From: Paenibacillus silvestris
Lineage (GTDB): Bacteria; Bacillota; Bacilli; Paenibacillales; NBRC-103111
Direction of reading: 5' to 3'
DNA: 64,000 nucleotides
Assembly: GCF_009882985.1 (NCBI RefSeq)
Contig: NZ_WTUZ01000022.1
Coordinates: 657,065-721,064, forward strand
The position numbers and the translations under genes were made by a program. The notes below the pieces were generated by a model. The model was not told the origin of the DNA. It searched no databases and worked only from the letters and a program-made list of their open reading frames with translations. Below are positions 60,337-64,000 of the stretch, piece by piece. Position 1 is the first letter of the stretch, and each line of letters starts with the position of its first letter.

Positions 60337-60933
60337 ATGAATATCGGGTTAACAGGAGGAATCGCTTGCGGCAAAAGCACGGTTAGCGCCATGCTGGTTA
60401 GCCGCGGTGCTCTATTAGTAGATGCGGATCAAATCGCGCGTGATGTTGTCCAGCCCGGCAGCCCTGTTCTTGAACAGGTTGCTGCGCATTTTGGACAAGC
60501 GGTCATTCAGGAAGACGGCTCGCTGCATCGTAAAAAACTAGGAGAGATCGTATTTGGGAATACAGAAGCACGTAAACAACTAGAACACATTTTACACCCG
60601 CCTATTCGCAAGATGATTAGAGATCAGATGGAAGCCTATGAGAATCAGTTTCCAGACAAGCTGGTTGTCGTCGATATTCCTTTATTGTTTGAATCCGATT
60701 TATCCTTTATGTTCAATGAAGTAATGGTCGTGTATGTGCCACCTCACATTCAGGTGGAACGTTTAATGCGCAGAGATAACTTAACGGAAAGCGCGGCCAA
60801 CAACCGAATCAACGCCCAAATGTCGATAGAAGAAAAACGCAAATTGGCGGATATCGTGATCGACAACAGCGGAACCTGGGAAGATACCTTAGCGTCGGTT
60901 GAACGGTTTTGGCTAGGGAAGGGGCTTTCATGA
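60337..60933 (+). CDS. coaE: Dephospho-CoA kinase
   Basis: 198-residue P-loop kinase of the last step of coenzyme A synthesis. P-loop 'GLTGGIACGKSTV', 'DADQIARDVVQPGSPVLEQV', lid 'VERLMRRDNLTES' and 'DIVIDNSG' are all present. AGGAGAG upstream. Its stop overlaps the lytic transglycosylase start (ATGA), coupling the two. Confidence 0.96.
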   Translation: MNIGLTGGIACGKSTVSAMLVSRGALLVDADQIARDVVQPGSPVLEQVAAHFGQAVIQEDGSLHRKKLGEIVFGNTEARKQLEHILHPPIRKMIRDQMEAYENQFPDKLVVVDIPLLFESDLSFMFNEVMVVYVPPHIQVERLMRRDNLTESAANNRINAQMSIEEKRKLADIVIDNSGTWEDTLASVERFWLGKGLS

Positions 60934-61508
60934 AGTTTTTACGCAAAAAACGAGTTTTTGCCCTTTTACTCGTTTGTTTCGTTGTAGTCCTCTTTATGAA
61001 CAGCACTTTTATAGGAAGAAAGTTGTATCCCATCTATTTTGAGCAGGAAATTAGGCAAAGTGCGGAGAAGCACAATATAGACCCTTTTCTCATTGCAGCC
61101 ATCATCAGGGTGGAAACGAATTATAAGCATCACTTGGAATCGAGTAAAGGTGCCTTGGGGCTAATGCAGTTGATGCCAGACACGGCAGAATGGATTGTGG
61201 AGTCCACCAATTTAGGACCACATACCCAGGAAGATTTGTTAAAAGCGGACGTGAATATTAATCTCGGTTCTTGGTATTTGAGCTGGCTTAATAAGCATTA
61301 CAATGGAAATTTAATTTATGCGATTGCCGCTTACAATGCAGGACAAGGGAATGTGAATAAATGGAAGCAAACGAACCTTTGGGACGGCTCACAGGAGCGC
61401 ATTGACCAAATTCCATTCGGCGAAACGCGTCATTATGTTCAGCGAGTTATTTATTATTATGAGAAATATACCAAGCTGTATGGAGAGCAGTGGCAAAGTC
61501 AGACGTAG
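60930..61508 (+). CDS. Lytic transglycosylase (SLT domain)
   Basis: 192-residue cell-wall enzyme with a single N-terminal anchor (about residues 9-25, 'FALLLVCFVVVLFMN') and an SLT domain (about residues 45-180): catalytic Glu in 'IIRVETNYKHHLESSKG', then 'GALGLMQLMPDTAEW' and 'AIAAYNAGQGNVNKW'. It cuts peptidoglycan outside the membrane. ATG 60930 shares bases with the coaE stop. It sits in the polA-nrdR neighbourhood where such a gene is found in other Bacillales, so it is probably the native member rather than an insertion. Confidence 0.93.
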   Translation: MKFLRKKRVFALLLVCFVVVLFMNSTFIGRKLYPIYFEQEIRQSAEKHNIDPFLIAAIIRVETNYKHHLESSKGALGLMQLMPDTAEWIVESTNLGPHTQEDLLKADVNINLGSWYLSWLNKHYNGNLIYAIAAYNAGQGNVNKWKQTNLWDGSQERIDQIPFGETRHYVQRVIYYYEKYTKLYGEQWQSQT

Positions 61509-61529
61509 TCATGACAAAAACAAAGAAGC

Positions 61530-61566
61530 ATTGGACTGGCTCCTTTATGGGGGGCTTAAGTCCAAT
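61530..61566. terminator. Hairpin between the transglycosylase and SASP genes
   Basis: ATTGGACT / AGTCCAAT with inner G/C pairing. The U-rich tail is on the minus strand (GCTTCTTTGTTTTTG), which favours termination of the SASP gene; it could also end the plus-strand operon. Confidence 0.5.
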
Positions 61567-61607
61567 ACTTCCCGTTTTGCAGATTCTGCGGCTATTTCAT
61601 CTCAAGA

Positions 61608-61823
61608 TTACTTGAATTGACCAGCCAAAGATTGTTCTGCGATTTGTACCAGGCGACGAGTAATGTGACCACCGATGGCACCAGTGTCACGAGTAGCCAT
61701 GTTACCGTAGTATCCATCTTGTGGGATAGAGATACCAAGTTCTTGGGCTACTTCGTATTTCAACTGATCCAACGCTGCGTTAGCTTGAGGAACAACTAGC
61801 GTGTTGCTGTTTCCTGCGCTCAT
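61608..61823 (-). CDS. Alpha/beta-type small acid-soluble spore protein
   Basis: 71-residue spore DNA-coating protein. It has 'NTLVVPQANAALDQLKYEVA', the GPR protease region around 'KYEVAQELGI', and the second conserved block 'GNMATRDTGAIGGHITRRLV' of the SASP family. It saturates and protects DNA in dormant spores. ATG with AGGAGGTGAA upstream. A sigma-G-like promoter lies 29-57 bp before the start, consistent with expression in the forespore. It is divergent from nrdR. Confidence 0.95.
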   Translation of the reverse strand: MSAGNSNTLVVPQANAALDQLKYEVAQELGISIPQDGYYGNMATRDTGAIGGHITRRLVQIAEQSLAGQFK

Positions 61824-61851
61824 GTCTGTTCACCTCCTTGTCGGTTGGTAC

Positions 61852-61880
61852 TAGTATTGTGCGCACTTCTTCATTGTTCA
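61852..61880 (-). promoter_or_regulatory. Sigma-G-like promoter of the SASP gene
   Basis: On the minus strand: TGAACA, 16-bp spacer, AATACTA. This is close to the forespore sigma-G consensus (TGAATA / CATACTA) and correctly placed for a spore protein gene. Confidence 0.6.
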
Positions 61881-61933
61881 TGACATGTAACATATGGTAA
61901 TCCATCACATAGAAAAGAAAGGAGAGATAGCGA

Positions 61934-62413
61934 ATGAAGTGTCCGTTCTGTGATTATTCCGGTACGAAAGTGCTTGACTCACGTTCAGCTAATGAAAACA
62001 AATCGATCCGCCGTCGCCGGGAATGTGAGAAATGTGCCCGAAGATTCACGACCTTTGAGATGGTGGAAGAAACGCCGCTTATTGTGATTAAAAAGGATGG
62101 CAGCAGGGAAGAATTTAGTCGTGAGAAAATATTAAGAGGCTTAATACGTGCCTGCGAGAAGCGTCCGGTGTCCATGGAGAGACTGGAGATGCTGGTATCC
62201 GAAGTCGAAATGCAGCTTCGTACGACGGCTCATGCGGAAGTTGACAGTTTAGGCATTGGCGAAATCGTCATGGAGCAATTGTACCCCGTCGATGAAGTGG
62301 CTTACATTCGCTTCGCTTCTGTTTACCGACAATTTAAGGACATTAATATGTTCCTAAAAGAGCTTACCCAAATATTGGGAAAGCATGATCCCGGCCTACT
62401 CCGGGACAAATAA
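61934..62413 (+). CDS. nrdR: Transcriptional repressor NrdR
   Basis: 159-residue zinc-ribbon/ATP-cone repressor of ribonucleotide reductase genes. Zinc ribbon '[17 protein letters not shown]' and '[16 protein letters not shown]', then the ATP-cone with '[17 protein letters not shown]' and '[17 protein letters not shown]'. It senses dATP/ATP. AAAGGAGAG upstream of the ATG. Its place after the polA-coaE cluster matches B. subtilis, except that dnaB and dnaI do not follow here. Confidence 0.96.
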   Translation: MKCPFCDYSGTKVLDSRSANENKSIRRRRECEKCARRFTTFEMVEETPLIVIKKDGSREEFSREKILRGLIRACEKRPVSMERLEMLVSEVEMQLRTTAHAEVDSLGIGEIVMEQLYPVDEVAYIRFASVYRQFKDINMFLKELTQILGKHDPGLLRDK

Positions 62414-62415
62414 AG

Positions 62416-62465
62416 AAAGCCGGTTCTGATTCGTTCAATTGAACGTGCTCAGATCGGCTTTTATT
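62416..62465 (+). terminator. Terminator after nrdR
   Basis: AAAGCCG...TCTGA / TCAGATCGGCTTTT stem with an inner GTTCAATTGAAC palindrome as its tip. It starts 2 bp after the nrdR stop. Confidence 0.82.
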
Positions 62466-62485
62466 TGTTAAATTTGTTGGATTGC

Positions 62486-62908
62486 TTAGACCGAATGAAT
62501 GACCGTAGTGACAACTAAATTAGATGTCGTTGAAGTTGATGTCGAGGTAGCAGTAAACGAGAGTGTCTCCAGAACAACCGTGGCGCCGATCGTAAGGGAA
62601 TTGGTGATAACCAGATTGGCTGTGGTCAATGTCGTAAGGCCTCCCGCAATGAGAATGCCATTCACGAACACATTGTAATAGCCATTGCTGCCTGGAACAG
62701 TAAGACTGTTCGCGGGCAAATTCGTGCCAGAGTCGTCCTTGAAACTGCTGGAGGGAATGGTGGTCACACCAGAGAGAATGTTGCCTATGACGACAGTATC
62801 TGTGAAGCGTTTGACCAGTGGCGTAATGGTCGAGGTGGTCGTTGTTGTAATGGTCCCCGAAACGGTGCTGGTTGCAGTTAAATGCAAGGTAATCAAACCT
62901 GAACTCAT
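62486..62908 (-). CDS. DUF4183 family protein
   Basis: 140-residue protein very rich in Thr, Ser and Val, with the DUF4183 block 'NSLTVPGSNGYYNVFVNGIL' near the middle. Members are found in spore-forming Firmicutes, often with collagen-like or spore-surface proteins; function unknown. No signal peptide. The start is ATG 62906-62908 (MSSGLITLHL) after GGGAGAG; GTG 62914 is upstream. Near-absence of Cys and charged residues suggests a beta-rich structural protein. It is convergent with nrdR and sits next to a spore protein gene one locus away. Confidence 0.8.
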   Translation of the reverse strand: MSSGLITLHLTATSTVSGTITTTTTSTITPLVKRFTDTVVIGNILSGVTTIPSSSFKDDSGTNLPANSLTVPGSNGYYNVFVNGILIAGGLTTLTTANLVITNSLTIGATVVLETLSFTATSTSTSTTSNLVVTTVIHSV

Positions 62909-63215
62909 CGTCACTCTCCCTCTCTATCCCTCTATCAAATCATCATTCTAGTACTCTATATACTATATGTAATTTAATTGGAAAAAATTGGATGAAAGAC
63001 TTGTTGAGGCAACATATTCAAAAAAATATTCCAACGAGCTAAACTTTAAACCTTAAATCTGACAAAAAATAAGAAAAAGACAGCGGGATTCCCGTTGTCT
63101 TTTTACTGTTTTATTCATAAAAGGCTATGATGACGCGATTTCGTTTGATTATAAAAAAAATAATGTTATTGACATCAACCGACTGCATTTTTGTGGGCGT
63201 TCGTGCATAATTCTG
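62909..63215. other. AT-rich gap with one terminator
   Basis: About 300 bp between the DUF4183 gene start and the end of a small minus-strand gene. It carries the hairpin at 63074-63104 and must contain the DUF4183 promoter; nothing else was seen. Confidence 0.5.
63074..63104 (-). terminator. Terminator after the 62-residue hypothetical gene
   Basis: AAAAAGACAGCGGG-ATT-CCCGTTGTCTTTTT, a long stem with a 3-nt loop and flanking A and T runs. It lies about 110 bp past the stop of the minus-strand small gene. Confidence 0.85.
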
Positions 63216-63404
63216 TTATTGGGTACGTTTGTCCAGTTCACTCCTAAGAAATTGAATAAATCGAATTGATTCCTCGGGGGACAACACGTTGTTATTAAAC
63301 TTAAAGGAGAACATGTTCAAAATATCAGATTCTGGGAGATGCAGGTTAGCAATTAAGTTTTCCACATCCAAGCTTATGTTTCCGTTTAATACAATTTTAT
63401 CCAT
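63216..63404 (-). CDS. Small hypothetical protein
   Basis: 62-residue protein with no match I can name. Sequence such as 'SLDVENLIANLHLPESDILN' and 'LSPEESIRFIQFLRSELDKR' suggests a helical acidic protein. GGAGGAG about 9 bp before the ATG and its own terminator support a real gene. It is alone on the minus strand. Confidence 0.65.
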   Translation of the reverse strand: MDKIVLNGNISLDVENLIANLHLPESDILNMFSFKFNNNVLSPEESIRFIQFLRSELDKRTQ

Positions 63405-63621
63405 CCTTTTCAGCTCCTCCTAAGTCATTCTACATTAATCGGACGGAGGCTGTTGGCAGCTGGCTGACATTTTGGACATATACACATGCCAAATTAGTCC
63501 CTATAGCTTTGCGTCATCACTTTTCAGTGATTTTGCCCTTGTCGTGCCGATTAATGCTTGTAAGAAAACTATATCACATTATTTCCATTTATTACATCTA
63601 TTCGAAGGATGGTTGAAGCAT

Positions 63622-63804
63622 ATGTCCGTCAAAACGAATCCAATTCCAGGTTTTTCTTATGAATTAGACATTATGAAAGTAGCCAGCTCGTTAGGAATTG
63701 ATCAAGATCGCTTACTGGCTTATGTGTATTCGAATATGGATACTACGAAACGGAGTGAGGATAGGACCGGGCAGCCGATGATTAGGCTTGATGAGCATTC
63801 CTAA
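63622..63804 (+). CDS. Small hypothetical protein
   Basis: 60-residue protein, not recognised: 'SYELDIMKVASSLGIDQDRL' and 'RTGQPMIRLDEHS' show no known motif. AAGGATG lies about 10 bp before ATG 63622; the open frame starts earlier (63472) but the added part is low-quality. It is convergent with htpG and ends close to the htpG terminator. Confidence 0.5.
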   Translation: MSVKTNPIPGFSYELDIMKVASSLGIDQDRLLAYVYSNMDTTKRSEDRTGQPMIRLDEHS

Positions 63805-63820
63805 ATTTCGTATATAAATC

Positions 63821-63857
63821 AAAAAAAGCACTGCAACCATAGCGGCGGCAGTGCTTC
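63821..63857 (-). terminator. Terminator of htpG
   Basis: AAGCACTGC / GCAGTGCTT stem followed on the minus strand by seven T. It lies 23 bp after the htpG stop. Confidence 0.9.
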
Positions 63858-63879
63858 TTGAGCGTAGAAAAGGCTCTTT

Positions 63880-64000
63880 CTACACCATAATTTTGCAAAT
63901 ATCGTTCGTGAACTCAACGGGATCTTGAAGAGGCAAGCCTTCGATCAGGAGAGCTTGGTTGTACAAGAGGGCTGTGTACAGGTTCAGCTTCTCTTTGTCT
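63880..64000 (-). CDS. htpG: Chaperone protein HtpG, C-terminal end (partial)
   Basis: About 39 residues of the C-terminus are in the window: '[20 protein letters not shown]' and '[14 protein letters not shown]' to the stop. This is the characteristic C-terminal dimer end of the bacterial Hsp90 HtpG. The gene runs on past the right edge. Only this part is visible, so N-terminal ATPase motifs cannot be checked. Confidence 0.85.
   Translation of the reverse strand, partial: DKEKLNLYTALLYNQALLIEGLPLQDPVEFTNDICKIMV

Noticed and set aside
60930-61508. Foreign insertion of the lytic transglycosylase gene
   Set aside because: It is translationally coupled to coaE by ATGA and composition matches its neighbours, so it looks native.

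Overview
The window reads as chromosomal DNA of a spore-forming, motile, low-to-mid GC Gram-positive bacterium of the order Bacillales, most likely Paenibacillus or a close relative. Support comes from an alpha/beta small acid-soluble spore protein, the sporulation protein YtaF, the Bacillus gene order polA-mutM-ytaF-coaE-nrdR, strong AAAGGAGG ribosome binding sites, Lpl-type sugar ABC transporters paired with a membrane-bound AraC regulator, and many carbohydrate genes. No rRNA, tRNA, prophage, transposase or CRISPR array was seen.

Layout. 1-7.0 kb (minus strand): an Lpl/Ytc-type sugar ABC importer (two permeases, one cut by the window edge, and a lipoprotein), its two-TM AraC regulator, and an MFS transporter. 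7.1-9.9 kb: small genes including a YdjO-like protein, a YpbF-like membrane protein, an RNA polymerase omega subunit in an unusual setting, an unknown protein with an internal duplication, and a CBM9-like protein. 10.1-16.7 kb: nitrogen and amino acid metabolism (ornithine aminotransferase rocD, aspartase, arginase rocF, M29 aminopeptidase, DUF1361). 16.7-27.8 kb: AraC/PhyH pair, VanW protein, glucuronate isomerase uxaC, a second AraC regulator facing an oxidoreductase and a hydrolase, ypsA, and a LysR/EamA divergent pair. 28.3-37.3 kb: a rhamnose operon (rhaEW, rhamnose isomerase, rhaB, DeoR regulator) running into lutABC. Together these would convert rhamnose to DHAP plus L-lactate and oxidise the lactate to pyruvate. 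38-46 kb: aldo/keto reductase, motAB, DUF1836 protein, CorC/HlyC protein, MBL hydrolase, and a chemoreceptor. 46.4-50.9 kb: pstS-pstCAB-phoU with two PhoP-box arrays. 51.5-55.8 kb: a response-regulator/histidine-kinase fusion, an EAL-CBS-GGDEF protein, and a HAD protein with an altered catalytic motif. 55.9-64 kb: polA, mutM, ytaF, coaE, a lytic transglycosylase, a SASP, nrdR, a DUF4183 protein, two small unknown genes, and the end of htpG.

The most striking feature is not a gene. The long non-coding stretches carry a superfamily of short repeats built to one plan: four ~20-21 bp units starting with GGA, arranged forward-forward-reverse-reverse, with start-to-start steps of about 50-52, 53-54 (61 in one case) and 50-52 bp. 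Five full copies (starting at 9966, 21573, 27809, 28036 and 37372), a sixth (37653), one irregular copy (51064) and partial copies (13384, 44144) were found. The unit sequences fall into different families, yet the geometry stays the same. All six convergent gene junctions longer than 150 bp in this window hold units; the exception in location is the co-directional gap before the rhamnose operon. I do not recognise this as a named element.
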